In this document: positions 28,396 to 42,239 of the stretch, piece after piece
How the letters are laid out: each line of letters opens with the position of its first letter
How positions within the stretch are numbered: the stretch's first letter is position 1
Origin: Micropterus salmoides
Lineage: Eukaryota > Chordata > Actinopteri > Centrarchiformes > Centrarchidae
NCBI RefSeq assembly: GCF_014851395.1
Contig: NW_024041150.1
Coordinates: 24,913,225 to 24,977,224, forward strand
Reading direction: 5' to 3'
DNA length: 64,000 nt
Position numbers and translations under genes: made by a program
Notes under the pieces: generated by a model
The model's database searches: none
The model's input: only the letters and a program-made list of their open reading frames with translations
What the model was told of the DNA's origin: nothing

Positions 28396-30040
28396 ACTGT
28401 AGTCATTTGGTCTGTACTTCTTTGATAATAGATTAGAATATTAGTGGCATCCAATATTATAGTTGTGACTGGAAATATGCACCTTTTCTCGGCAAATGGA
28501 GCTTTCGTCAGAGCTGCTCTGCCAATGAGGGTGTCAAGTGTGTGACTTTGGTTTGACAATGTTCTTAGGCTCAGCAGGAAGAAGCCAGCATCACCAGTGT
28601 AAATAAATGCTCTCCAGCAGAAGTGCTGGATCAACAAAGCTGTTGGCCATTTGACGCTGCAGATAGTGGCTTGCAAGAAAGAAACCTCAGAAGTAGTTGA
28701 ACACTTCGCGCATGCCATCAGGCCGAGAGGATATTTTTTTTAGCAGCTGGGCAGGTTAAAGATTGATCACTCTGTACATAGAGATAATGATCACAGAGCT
28801 GTCTTTGTTTAGCAGTGTGTATCTCTGTGTGAGTGTTTTCTGTTTGAATTTGAATGTGACTTGCAGAGAAATTTGCTCATGTTCACTCAAGCTAGGTGCA
28901 AATTAATTGGGAGTTTCCCCTGGAAATTAATGCAAGCCCGGGCTAGTGCCCTCATGCAGTGGTTTTTGAAGCATCAGTTGCCTCATTACTTAAAACAGTG
29001 TAGCTCTGCTAGTTGTTCAGTGTTAATTATTTTCCCAGGGTAGCTGACAAGGGGATATTGAAGGCCTTCCCTGACTCATACCTGCTGGGCTTGGTGTGCT
29101 GATAAGCAGGTGATTAATGGCTGCACAGCCCTCTTGTAATATTGAGAGCACAAGCCAGACGTTACATCCAACAAAAGAAGAATTTGCTGCGTTTTAACTT
29201 TATTTTATTGGCAATAAGGAAGTTATGCAATCTTAAACATCCTTGTTATTGCACTCATAGCTCAGGACACTGTTGCACTTGCTTAACTGTCAAGAAAACA
29301 TTCAACAGATGCATGCCCCAATCAGTCTTCAAAAAGAGCTGATTCAATGTCATGTTGCTGTCAACACATGGTGCACTATGTGAACTAGATCCCGTCCGAC
29401 AGGTCTCCCTCACCCACCAACAAGTTTGTGTTTCCACCTCTCAGTATTTCACATTGCTTCAGGACTCCCTGCAGGATCGCTGTCTCTGAGGTTCAAAATG
29501 AGTCACACAGCCTGTATTTTGTTGTTTTTTTCCTGTCCACCTATTCCTCTTTGTGGGCCTTCACTTCTATGCTTCTTGTGTCATATTTCACCATTCACCT
29601 TGTTTGATTTTACACTCATTTGGGTAGCTAACTGCCTGTTTGGACATGTGAGCATATGTAAATGACACTGCTGCCTGTTTTTCTGCGTTATAAAAAGCTG
29701 AATGTTGTACTTGTCTGTCCGTTGATATAGTAAACATGATTAGCAGAAAGTTAATTAGTTGCCAGAATGAGATCCCTAAGGACAAGCTGGCACACAGCTA
29801 AAAGCTGAACAATCCCCCTTCGGCATCTCACACCAAGGGCTTTTGGTTAGGTCTCCATGGTAACCTCACAAGACCTGATTGGGAGCAAAGTTAACGTTTA
29901 AACAGGCATTTTAATGAGGTGAGAGAGTCAGATGAACTGAATTTAGATGCCCAGGAAAACTAACCAAAACTGTATAAATTCTCTTTGACCCTGAAGGGAG
30001 GTTGGCCGTGTCATGCTGATGGACCAGGACCTGTCCCTCC

Positions 30041-31671
30041 ATGGCTGAAGACACTCAGTGGCTGTACCAACTCCTGGCCGACGTCCAGTTGGAAAAGTTT
30101 TACCTGCACGTCAGAGATGGCCTCAACATCACCCGCATCGAGCACTTCTCTTACGTTAAGGAGAGCGACCTGGAGCAGATAGGAATCAGCAAACCTGGTG
30201 AGCCTGATCGTTCCTTTGATCATCCACGCTGGGTATAAATCAACACATATGTATCTTCTCAGACAGGGAGGATTTCCCCTTTTGCTCAGTTACTGATCTT
30301 TGATTCATCACAAGACAAAGATAGGTTAAAAGGACTTCTTCTGTTTTCCAACAGTAGAGCTAAGTAAAAAAAGAAGTGTGTGTGTCTTTTAAATGCCTTC
30401 AATCTTTGGATTTACAGTATTGATGGATATTAGAATAAATGAACTATTGTTTGACAAAAAAATCTTATTGCAATTTCCACTTACTTGTTTAATGCAAAGC
30501 TTTCAGCAACATCTCATGACATTCGTCAGCAGATCAGAATTTACTCAATATAAAAAAGGTAAGTGTTCATTTTAAGGGACGGCACTATTTTCTTGTGCAC
30601 ATTAATCATATACTCATGAGGAAATTATGAGATTAATTGTAGGCGCATAATTCATCAAAGATGTACAGTGTAGATTTAAAGCTCCCATGAAAATCAGAAA
30701 TACCTTTAATGCTGCCTTGTATCATGGTGTGTTGCTACTTTGTGTATAGAGAAATGCATTTTCATATATTTATGTACTAAAACACTGTCAGTTATTGGAT
30801 GCAGCTTTATTTTGATCTAACAGAGAGTAAAAACCACAGATCAGAACAAGTAATATTGAGCTCACCACACAGGTGGTTGTCTTCTGCCTGATTACAAATC
30901 AATCTGGTAGATTAGATTAGTTAAAAAAAGGAGCTACAGTGCATATCTTTTGTCCGAATCCCACCCGTTTCCTGCAAAGCACTGAAGTATTATTCGTTGA
31001 CACACTGAACGCTCATGGACGGGTTTAAAAATGTCATCCAGTGGCATGTGATCGTATCTTTAGGGGCGACTCAGCAGCACAATATAAAACCTTTGCCTTT
31101 AAGCAAATTTGCGCTAGCAGCAGTAGGAAGTGCACACTGTGTTTGTGAGCGTGTGATATCAACGGCAGCTCTGCCCACTGCTAAGGCTTCACTAAAGGGA
31201 TAAAAACTTATGTGTAACGCTAAGTATCATTCTATTTTCTTTTTTTCCCTCTTTTCTTCCAGCACAGAGAAGATTATGGGACGCTCTGAAATGCCACAAG
31301 ATAAATTCCCGATCACGGATGCAGGAGAGTGGTGGCCGGACTCTTCCTTGTCTGATCCAGGACAACGAGCTGCTTCTGGGAGAGAAGCTGGGCTCCGGGT
31401 CCTTCGGGGTGGTGAAGAAGGGAGAGTGGCACACGCCCGCTGGGAGAGTGGTAAGGGACTATTTTACAAGTAATTTTTTTTTCTTCTCACAGCTGCTGTT
31501 ATCATTTGCTATTTCAACAACAGATCCCCAAAACAATCAGCATGTACTATAACATAGATGGTACATTCTACTTTTGATTGCTGAGTATATACGTGCAAAT
31601 CAGAAACATTTATCTAGGGAGATGTTTATTTTACTTTACTACACATTATGTGATTTTGAACCCACCATGAA

Positions 31672-31720
<49 letters not shown>

Positions 31721-34700
31721 CAGCAAGATGGAACTTAAAGTTGCTATAATAAATATTTTATATCAACAACAGATTAATTTACATGTATGCGAGAGGGGTC
31801 ACTTACCCACTTTGGACATCCCCTCATGTCTACGTAGCATTTTAGCTTCTTTCAGTTAATTGTTTTGGTTTTACTGCCCACAGCGTTACTGTTTTGGTTC
31901 ACTCTCACTTCACTTTTAGTAGCAGCCGGCAGCTGTGTTTGGCTAAAAAGCTCTGATGTACATACACAGTCAGGGGCAAAGATACATCAAAATGTATTTT
32001 AAAATAAGAAGATACCAAATATTTGAAGTGTATCAAAATACAGCAGCCACACCATGTACGCAAAATAAACTACTCTATTTTTGTATTTCAAACATATTAA
32101 TACTTTTCCAAGGAACAATAAAATCACTTCTCAAATCTTCCATCAGTCTATTTGATCTATCATTTCACCAGTGCACTGACTCAGTTGATTAACTGTTTGA
32201 GAGCAACAGCTTTTCTCTGCCTAATGAGTCATGCGATAAACCTGTTAACAGATCAAATATTGACATATCCCTTTAATCACCCAGATAAAGGTAGAAACCA
32301 ACAGTTTAACGCTTTGCTAATGACTCATAATTTCAATTATGGAAAATGTCGATCGGTGTTTCCCAAAGCTCAAGATGACGTCCTCAGATATGTTGGTTTG
32401 TCCACAACCCTAAGATATTCAGTTTCCTGTCATATATGTTCAGAAATCATACAAAACATATTTTGAGAAGCTGGAATCAAATCCTTTTTATTTAAAAACT
32501 CAAATAGTTGACGATTAATTTAAAATTCGACAACTAATCGATTGTTCGATTAATCGTTGCAGTAAGTAACAAGCTAACGATAACTGTGAGGGATCCTACT
32601 CGGGTCAAATAGTTAGCAAGAATATTACATAAATTGGTAAACGATTTAGCTTAGGCTACTAAAACTAAACCGTTAAGAATAGTTAACATTTATGCTAAAA
32701 ATTTATGGAAAGCTGGCGACCTACGTGTTTCTCACCTCGATCATCTTCTTCAGGTCTGGATCAATTTTCTGCTATGATCTCACCAAGTCTGAGCAAATTA
32801 CTGAGTAGGCACCAATCAGAGGCAGCGTTTTTTATGTCATCACATAAACTTCTCATTGAGTATTTTTAAACCACAAAATATGAAACCATTTTCATTGACT
32901 CTATCAAATAAAAATGACAAAATCCTATTTTGTATTTGATACATGTATTTAAAATAATCCCTCCCCTGCCCTCAGCATACTCACTGCTCAACACCAAACA
33001 GCAGACAGAAAGTAGTGTAGAATTTAGCAGCTAAAGAGCCAGATGTTTCCCTCAGGAGTTGGTGGAGACTAAAACAGAGCCACAGAGGAGAGTGAATATT
33101 GGACTCAAATCCATCAGGTGGCCAGTAACACGACTCCACATGAATGCCAATGTCGATCTGTTTCTATTGAATATGTAAAAAGGCGACAGTTTGCTTAAAA
33201 CATCGTTATCTCAACTCTTTAAGGTGATAATATGTCGATGGTGTCTTTATAGCTTGTTTCTGCTGCAGCCAAGTGGCCAAGGAAATCAAGCCACTGCACC
33301 ACTTTCCTCCATTCGTGCTTCTTAATAGGTTACTGAAGACTGTCAAGTCAGCACTGGTGTAGACTTGCTGTCAGAGGGTTTTACTTCCTTAAACACTACA
33401 CACACTCTTTTTATTTTTATTTTTCTCCTCTCAGGTGCCTGTAGCAGTAAAGTCACTAAGGAGCAGCATGTCCAGGCAGACGGACACACTGACGGACTTC
33501 CTCCAAGAGGTTACCACCATGCAGTCACTGGACCACCCGAACATCATCCGACTTTATGGCGTGGTGCTCACACAGCCCCTCAAGATGGTAAGATGTTTTG
33601 TTGTATTTTGACGTTTGAGCATTGCGAGCAGGGCCTAATTTGGGATAACGTATGGATTCATTTAAACTAAGATGCGTTTAGGAGATGGAATACACAATGA
33701 CCTATTGTTCCCTCCTCTAGGTAACAGAGCTGGCCCCCATGGGCTCACTGTATGACACCCTGCGCTCACGTCAGTATCAGTACCCTCTGGCCCGCCTCTG
33801 GCTCTTTGCTAACCAGATCGTGGCAGGTATGGATTACCTCGAGACCAGGAGATTCATCCACAGAGACCTGGCTGCGAGGAATGTGCTGCTAGCATCCAGG
33901 GAGATGGTGAAGATCGGGGACTTTGGCCTGATGAGAGGCCTGAGCCAAGAGACGGACCACTATGTGATGGGAGCACACAGAAGGATCCCGTTTGCATGGT
34001 GAGTGCTGTTGGGGGGGGGGAATTCAAAGATGGAGGAGGATAATAAAATTGTAAAATTACTCACTAATTACTCCTTTCGCTGTGGTCCACCTACCTGTTT
34101 CTCCTCCAGGTGTGCTCCAGAGAGCCTTCGTATCGGCTCCTTCTCCCATTCCTCCGACGTGTGGATGTTTGGCGTCACCCTGTGGGAGATGTTCACCTAC
34201 TGTGAGGAGCCCTGGTTCGGTCTGTCAGGCAGACAGGTACACGCTACAACAACTCGCTTTGTGCTTTCAGTGTTTGTCTCCATGCCAATCAGCGTGTTTG
34301 TCTTCATGTTTGGAATGTGTGTCCCCGCCCTGATACCCTGTTTGCTTTCGTGATATGCTCTGTGAGTCAGAGGTTTAATATCTCTGACATTCACTCTCTT
34401 ACATCCAGATTTTGTATCGCGTAGAACGGGAGGGTGAGCGTCTAGAGAAACCTCCGGATTGCCCCCAAGAACTGTACGCTGTCATGAGGAAGTGCTGGGC
34501 CTGCAATCCTGCTGAAAGACCCAGCTTCGCTCAGCTCACAACAATAGTGGCAGAGGTCTGCAACATAATGTGAAGCTTTTAATGTCCCTGGTGATTATAT
34601 CAGAAGAGGGACTATTGATCAAGAATGATTTTTCAGTAAATCTGTGTAATTTTCTCCTCACTTCTTTCTGCCTTTGCAGGCTAAACCAGCAGAGGTGCAA

Positions 34701-37700
34701 GCAACAAGAGACTTTGCTGAACCCAGAAAGCTTGTACTTGTGGCCGGTGACCCTGTGACCGTCATAGACCATGGGTGGGTGAAAGAAAGGAGGGTGGGAG
34801 TTAAGGAGAAACTTTGACCAACACAATGGGCCTTTTGTTTAGATGAAACGGGTTTAAATGGGCCAGCTCTCAAAAGCGCATTCCAGCCGTGATCTCATGG
34901 AGTCCTCGAATGCATTTTGCTTTGTTTGTTTGAACAAGTGTAGCAGCTGTGACACTGTCTTCATAGCTTCATTCCATAACAGATCCATTGTCAGCGTGAT
35001 TTGTTGAGTCACTGTTTGCATTTTTTAAAATGTCTTAATCAACAAAAAATGCACCTAAATCCATACAAATCAACAGAATATAGATTGGTTCTTCCTTGAG
35101 AATTTATATCTGATAAAATAAAAAGTGAAATACACTGAAAATACAGCAATAATAATTTATAATAAATTTTAATTATAGGCGCCTTTCTGAACACAAGGTC
35201 ACCACACAAAACATAATAAAACAGTACAGCAATAAATTGATAAAATTAACAACTATAATTACAGTGCATAAAATCAGGGTACATAACTGGAAACAAAGAT
35301 TGCTGTGACCTGATAAATAGTGATCACTTGGGTTGGGGATATGCCAGTTTAAAAATAGGTGTTTTCAGGCAGCATTTAAAAATGGAAAGTGAGTCAGTGT
35401 TGCGGATGTCTGGTGGAAGAGAGTTCCAGAGACGAGGGGCAGAGCGGCTGAAGCCTCTGGACCCCATGGTGGTCAAACGAGCAGGAGGAATAGTGAGGTG
35501 AATAGAAGAAGACCTAAGAGCACGGGTGGGTGTGTTAATATGAAGGAGGTCAGTGAGGTACAGAGGAGCGAGGTTATGAATGGCCTTGAAGGTCAGAAGC
35601 AGAGTTCTGAAATCAATGTGGTATTTAACTGGAAGCCAATGAAGCTGCTGAAGGACAGGAGTAATATGATTAATAGAAGGGGTTCTGGTGATGATCCGGG
35701 CAGCAGAGTTCTGAACCAGTTGAAGTTTATGTATGGATTTGAGAGGAAGACCAATGAGAAGAGAATAACAATAATCAATGCGGGATGTGACCAGTGTGTG
35801 AACGAGAATGGCTGTACTAGTGGGTGAGAGAGACGGTCAGAGGAGATTAATGTTACGTAAATTAATTAATGTGAGCTTGAAATGAAAGTTTGCTGTTGAG
35901 GATCACATTAAGACTCTTGACCTGAGGGGAGGGGGAAACTGGGGAGTTTTCAATGGTAAGAGAAAAACTGTCAAATTTAGTCAAAGTGGATTTGGTACCT
36001 ATGGGGAGAACCTTGTTTTTGTCACTGTTTAAGTTTTTAAGGAAGTTGCAAGAGAACCAGGATTTGATTTCCGTTGGGCAATCAGAGAGGGAGTTGGGTG
36101 GGAGGGATGTGGTAGGTTTGGCAGACAGGTAGAGCTGGGTGTCATCCGCATAGCAGTGGAAATGGATGATAAATTTATGAAAGATATGGCCAAGAGGAAG
36201 CAGATAGATGATGAACAGAAGGGGCCCCAAGACAGAGCCCTGGGGAACACCAGTAGTGACAGGGTTATAGCTCTGATTTGAAATGTTAGAGTTGGATGAA
36301 CTGAGTGCGGCCAAAGAGATATGATTTAAACCAGTCCAAGGGTGTGTCAGTGAAACCAGTAGAGACTAATCTGTCAAGGAGGATGTTATGAGAGATCGTG
36401 TCAAAGGCTGCACTCAGATCCAGGAGGATGAGAATAGTTAGTCGTCCGGAATCAACTGCCATGAGAAGATCATTGGTGATTTTTACCAGCGCTGTTTCTG
36501 TGCTATGGCAGGGACGGAAACCAGATTGGAATTGTTCATAGAGGTTATTGACAGACATGTGCGCATGGACCTGATATGCAACTGTTTTATCAAGGATTTT
36601 AGAAAGAAAAGGTAGGTTAGAAATAGTTGTTGAAATTGTTGGGGTCTGCACCAGGTTTCTTAAGTATAGGAATTATTGCAGCTCATTTTAGAGATGAGGG
36701 AACAATACCAGAGGTGAGAGAGGAATGTATAATGGTAGTTATTTGGGAAGAGAGAGTAGTATATTTTGCATTTCATTAATTAATCATAATATATACATAT
36801 ATATTTTTAGCATAACGTTTATCCTTGACCTTTGGTAACAGTAGATGTAATCTAAGTTTAAAGGTCCATTTATCAGCTTTCCAGAGCTTACAACCACATC
36901 TCATGGTCTTCTTCAGCCAGTGTAGCTTCAGATGTTATTTAGACTTTAACTTATTTACCTTTCTGTTCAGTTTACAGACAGTAAAACAGTAAAGATCAGA
37001 GAAAACAAAAGTATGGTAACTCCTAACTACTTACTTACTGTACAGTATATGCTGCCAGTAACCAGTTTCTATAAGTGAAAGCGAGACCATCAACTTTCAA
37101 AAGAAAAAATAACGCCTTCTTCCTCATATAAATGAAAAGTTTAATTCATAAGCAGTCAAATGCATCACTGACCAATTCCATCAATGTTTTGGTTTTGCAG
37201 CTGCAGTATGACTTGGTCTGGTATGATCAGTAGCATATGGTGGCTAATGTTAGCTAACTTTACAGGTAGTTATTTCTGTATAAAGGCTCACAACTCACTG
37301 ACTGAAATGTTCTTCTTCTCTCTGTGCAGTCTGGAGCTTTGTGAGTGGAGGGGCCAGAACCAAAGGACGCTGATGGTCGGCTGGTTTCCTGCTAGCCTCA
37401 CTGTGCCGTCACTCCCTCCTAATGCCACTGCCGGCAACTCCGGGCCCAGCCCTGCTTCTAGCTCAGCTTACATCTCTTCCCCGCTGAAGGGCAGCCTGCA
37501 ACACGTAGCGCATGGAGACATCAAACCTGAGCGCACCTGGGGAATACCTGAGAGCGTGGACGAGTCAGTGCTACAGCTCATTATTGCCTCTCTGTCTTAC
37601 TTAGGTTCTTTGGTATTTGCTGTTTCTATGATAATCTGACCTGCGTGATGGTTAAATATTGGTGCAAATTCTGGAAAAAAAAACTCTTAACAAAACCTAC

Positions 37701-40700
37701 CCATGGTTGTTTTTAGTGGACAAAGTTGTCTGCTGTCTATTGAAGCTGAAGTAAACGTATCCTCACACAGAGCCATATATTTATAGATTTGGCTGCAGGG
37801 ATAAAAACAAGCGTGCCATAAACCAAAACTTGTATGGCAGTAAAATGAGAAATTACCATTTACGGACTGCGCTAAATACCAAGTGATAAAGAAGTCAGGC
37901 TGTATCTCACAATGGCTCGTTTTCAGTTGCGTATACAGTGACTTGTATTACCTGCAGCTAAAAATACACAATCAAAAAAAAGAACAGGCCCAGAGATACA
38001 AAGTTGATCTGCAGTGGCTGTTTTTCACTCTGTTATAGTGTTATAGGATGGGTGTCTCTTTTATTGTCTTGTAGCCTTTGCTGATTTTCTCCTAATTTGT
38101 TGATCTTATAGAGTACTGCAAAGCAAAGAATGGGAGTTGTTAATTGTGATTATCCAAATGACAAGTTTCCCATTTTTCTCGTTTTCTGCCAATATCACGT
38201 AAAACCATGTAAACGTCCATCTCAGGCCCCTGTGTTACTGAGCATTATTGCAGAATACTTTCTGCAGTACAGCACTGAACGTTTGTGAGCCGTAGCTCTC
38301 CGACTGATGTGTTTTACAATTCTGACCTGTGCAGCACTGTCAGCCGGAGGTGGGGCCCTGCCAGGGAGAAGGAGGGCTCCAATCTGCAGAAAATGGCAGG
38401 TAAGAACTAAAAATACAAACCAGCTGCAGAATGTAGTGAGTTAAACTGCAACATGTACTTTTATATCAGGGTAATGTCAACATCATGATATGACTAGATG
38501 TCATGCTGGATTTTTCTTTTCCTGGTCTGAGGGCAGAAAGTGAAATAACTGAACATCTTGGACAGTTTAACCAAGTAAAAGGGACAATGGAGGCTGCCCT
38601 CTGCTTCATCACACCCTCATTACTAAAATGATATCTTTATTTCTTTGTTTCCATCCCCATTAGTCTCCACAAAGTATTTGCTAGTCTTTCTAAGGCCCAC
38701 TAATGATTGTATTCTTCATGTCATCTACCATTACTACACACTCTAATGGGTAAAACCATCATAAGTAAAAAATATTGTGATATTTGATTTCATCTAAATA
38801 ATCTGTAATAAGCTAAAGAGTTGAGGGCAGAAGCTCAAGAGCTTTTTACTGGAACAATGTCTGCCACTTTTCTTTTTTTTTTTTTTTACCTGCTATTGTT
38901 CATACTTTTGATATAGTGCGCTCACTGCTCCAAATTCATCATGCAGTCTAGAGGGTGCGGATCCTGAAAATGTTAAGGTCTTAAAATGTTTTGCTTAGAC
39001 AGTAGCTAAATAAAGCTATTTGTCCATTTATTTCTTCACAAATTCTATTTTAAAATGCACCTTATCCATCCAGGAAGTAACTCATGTTGTCATTTACTCT
39101 CACTAATTTGCTTGTTTACTCACAGTTCATCAGTCTGCCCTCTAGTGGCTTTATTAGGCTATCCTTGCAGTGTCTACACGCACTCATCCAGGGTCACTTG
39201 CTCTGTTAAACTGCAGGCTGCATCATGCCTATAATTCATTAATTTCAGTTGACAGACTAATGTCATATTTAACTGTACATTGTGCATTAAAAAAGGCCTC
39301 TTCTGTGTCTTCAGGTATGTCTCGGAGCCTGGAGTCAGTTTTGAGCGGACCCCGGCCTAGGGCTCACACGGTAGGGGTGGTCAGAGTGGATCAGCAGGGC
39401 AGACTCATGCCCCCTGTGTTGGCAGCTCATAGCGTGGTGATGCAGCAGGACCCACGCCGGTTCAGCGAGGCCAGCATCGTCCCTCCTCCGCGGCCGCCAC
39501 TGCCCAACCTGAAACGCCTGAACATGAAAGTCCAGAGGAGGCCCGCAGTCCAGCCGGCCCCAGGCACCTCATGGCCTCTGCAGATGGTCCTGTCCCCTCC
39601 AGCGCAGACACAGCCTCAACAACAGCCTCAGCAGGGCAACGGAGGCTCCAACCTGCCTAAAATGGCCCACATGGCAAACTCAACCCCGCAGCTGGATGAG
39701 TACACAGACACCAGAGAGAGAGAGAGGGAACGAATCAGGGAGCGAGAGAAGATCCTATACGTGCAGAACATGAGAGACAGTCTCACGGCGCAGGTAAGAG
39801 ACTCATTTATTATTGCTCTTTGGATGAAAACTTGTTCGATGGATTCAAATACAAGCTTTGTTGCTCTGCTCCTCTCAGGTGATGGAGGCAGTACATGGAG
39901 TGACCACTGAAGAGGTTCAAAATGCTCTTCAACGTAATGACTGGAACCCAGTGCGAGCTGAGCAACAACTCAAGGTCAGACCATGAAATGAGTGTCAATG
40001 AAAAAACACCGCATCTACCTGTGTGTTGCAGCGAGCCATATTGTACTTTGTAAAAGTGTCACTTGCCAGTGATTTGTATTAATGCCATAAAAAGGCTTTA
40101 AAGACACGATTCAAAAGCAATATGAAAAGACACAAATAGCATTGTGCTTAATTAAAATATAAAACAGAATAAACAAAATTACATTGCATTGAGCAATAAC
40201 AAATAGTCCCAGGTTAACTTAATAAAATGCAGTGTCAAACAGAGAAGTCAGAGAACAGAGGGTCATTAGCTAATCTTGTGGCCCTGTCATGTAGCTAGGC
40301 CTTGTGTTAAAAGCTAGTTTTAAGGCCAATATTATTTATATTGTGCTCACATGGTGCAAATTTCTAACTAATGTTGGGTTTAATCAAATAACCACAAACT
40401 AAATTACACATGCATCCAGTAAACGTGGGTCAAAGTTAGTTAAAGGAGTTAATCTAGTATAGGAGTAGGTTGCCGAACATGTAATGAAGCTGCGATGTGT
40501 AACCTGCTGTTTGCACTGTATTTAGTGCAAACGTGAAGGCCACAGGGCAGTAGGGTGGGGGTGGTTGTTTAACATAGCCCCAACAGCAAATTTGTTCCTT
40601 GAGGTGCACTAACAGCATGATGTTCCTACAAATATTGAATAAGGTCTTGACCGAGCAGAGATCAAGTCAAATTTGAAAACTAATTTTCATTCAGAAAAAT

Positions 40701-41258
40701 AGAGCAAATCCACAGTGTGTGAAAAAGTTGGATTTGGTTGCCGATCTTTAATGTAGATCTACCTGATAATATAAACTAATATGTTTTTTTGTCTAAAATG
40801 AGGCCCAGTGCAGTTTTAATCAATCATCAATGCTAAAAATATTTTTTGAACACTTCTTAAAAAGGTAATTCAACTCTGAGTCACAGTTCAGAAAATTGCA
40901 GGTTGTTATGCAATAAACCAGGAAGCATGTTGCACTACAGGTCCCTCAACACTGATGTCACAGGTGATTTGAACAACTGCTTTAATGTGTGGACAGGGGT
41001 GCAACTTGCCTGAAATAACCAGCAGTTTTCTGACATGGAGTTTTTGTCTGATTCCTGTCTTATTGTTTGCCGTCTTCTCAGCTGGAGCAGCTGTACTCGC
41101 TAAGCATCTGCTCCAAAGAGGAATGTCTGAAGATCCTCTCCAAATACCAGTGGAACCTGCAGATGGCTAGCCGCTACCTGTTCCGCTGGTCACGGGACGA
41201 CAGGCTCGGCCCCGGCGATAGGGAGCGACCTCAAGTCAGCACAGAAAGACGAGTCTGA
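30041..41258 (+). CDS. tnk1: Non-receptor tyrosine kinase TNK1 (ACK family), 12 coding exons
   Basis: A cytoplasmic tyrosine kinase of the ACK family. Exons: 30041-30197, 31263-31450, 33435-33587, 33721-33998, 34110-34236, 34409-34555, 34680-34774, 37330-37563, 38335-38399, 39315-39793, 39879-39974, 41082-41258. They total 2196 nt, or 731 residues, with all phases consistent. Residues 1-60 form the SAM-like N-terminal domain of ACK kinases. The kinase domain has the glycine loop GSGSFGVV (about 96-103), the VAVK lysine (K121), HRDLAARN (D215), DFG (233-235), an activation-loop tyrosine in HYVMG (Y247) and FAWCAPE. An SH3 domain follows (about 360-415: GDPVTVID, WRGQNQRTLMVGWFP). A proline-rich region contains MSRSLESVLSGPRPR, which closely matches human TNK1. 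The C-terminus is UBA-like with KYQWNLQMASRYLF. The protein is much shorter than TNK2/ACK1 and slightly longer than human TNK1 (about 666 aa). A segment in exon 8 (AHGDIKPERTWGIPESVDD) resembles TNK2 more closely, so an ACK-paralogue label is the main alternative. An AATAAA lies at 41551. Confidence 0.88.
31673..31718. repeat. (GT)n microsatellite
   Basis: About 22 uninterrupted GT units in the tnk1 intron between exons 2 and 3. Confidence 0.97.
35150..36745 (-). mobile_element. LINE retrotransposon, 5'-truncated, antisense in a tnk1 intron
   Basis: Minus-strand frames carry reverse transcriptase motifs: LLDLSAAFDTISH (36651-36286 frame), then VPQGSVLGPLLF and YADDTQLYLS (36314-35862 frame). 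The two frames overlap but differ, so a frameshift separates them near 36300. The low-numbered end near 35175 (GGCGCCTTTCTGAACACAAGG on plus) resembles the 3' ends of L2/CR1-type fish LINEs. The element sits between tnk1 exons 7 and 8 and is not coding now. Confidence 0.85.
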
Positions 41259-41550
41259 AGTGACGTTTTCAGCACACTGACGCTCTGACACTGGAAGCCG
41301 CCCAGTACCTTGAAATGGGAACAGATGAGAGGCCCAGTGCATAAAAATAGAACAATGAAAATGGTTGAATGTAAATAGGAAAAATATTCTGAAACAGGAA
41401 TGTAGCACAAAGACAATGTTTCTGAGTACTGTTTTTTTTGTTGTTTTTTTGTTTTTTTATACTTTTAATGAGACGCTATTCAGCACATTGTATTTTTTGA
41501 AAATAGTTTTTTGTATCTTAATGAATCTGTATAGAAATGAATGTTTATTG

Positions 41551-41556
41551 AATAAA
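41551..41556 (+). terminator. tnk1: Poly(A) signal of tnk1
   Basis: AATAAA about 290 bases after the TGA stop at 41256-41258, following a T-rich 3' UTR. Confidence 0.65.
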
Positions 41557-42239
41557 ATCGATGATCTGGTGTCAACGCTGAGCTGCCATGTGATTATATG
41601 AGCAGTTTATTCAGGTGATTCGCTGCAAACGTGCACCATAATTACTGACATTACATTATATGTTTTAAAGTCCATGTAACAAGTGTAGTAGACACATGTC
41701 ATATAGTTATATCAAACATTTACAGGTTTTCGGGAGCATATGTGAAAGAAGTTACAAATAAGTGTTTTGAGTCAGCATCAGTCGCTGAAGACTACAAGTT
41801 TAAAAGTGAAAAATGGCTAACAACTAGAGGCTACATTAGCTGCTACTAGCATAACACATCTGAATCTCTGACAGAACCTTTGGTGGTTGAGATGCATTGT
41901 GGGTAACGTGGGTACCTGGCACCTGTAAGTAAAGGTGCCAGGTTTTGATAAGAAAATGTGTGAAATAAAAAATAAATAAAAATAAGACTTTATCTCTGCT
42001 GCTGCATCTTTTAGTTTTCACAGTACCCACAACGATGAGCTGCTTTATGACTGTATAACACTCTTTAATCTAATAGGAAATTTGATGCCTGCTGGTCTTC
42101 AGGAAGATTGTGTCTTGAAATGTCATACATTATTTAAATCCCCAGCCTTACCTTGTCCTGAATGCAGGGTCAAAGCTTTGTGAGCTTTACATTTCTATTT
42201 TAAGAGAGAGGTCGTGGATTCTTGTGCTGACTGAGACAT

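Noticed and set aside
28365..28718. Minus-strand 117-aa open frame
   Set aside because: No signal peptide, domain or poly(A) support; composition is like the surrounding intergenic DNA, and it abuts a dispersed repeat. Probably a chance frame.
39170..39910. A single 246-aa plus-strand ORF taken as its own gene
   Set aside because: Only 39315-39793 is real coding sequence (tnk1 exon 10), bounded by an acceptor TCTTCAG and donor GTAAGAG. The flanks are intron.
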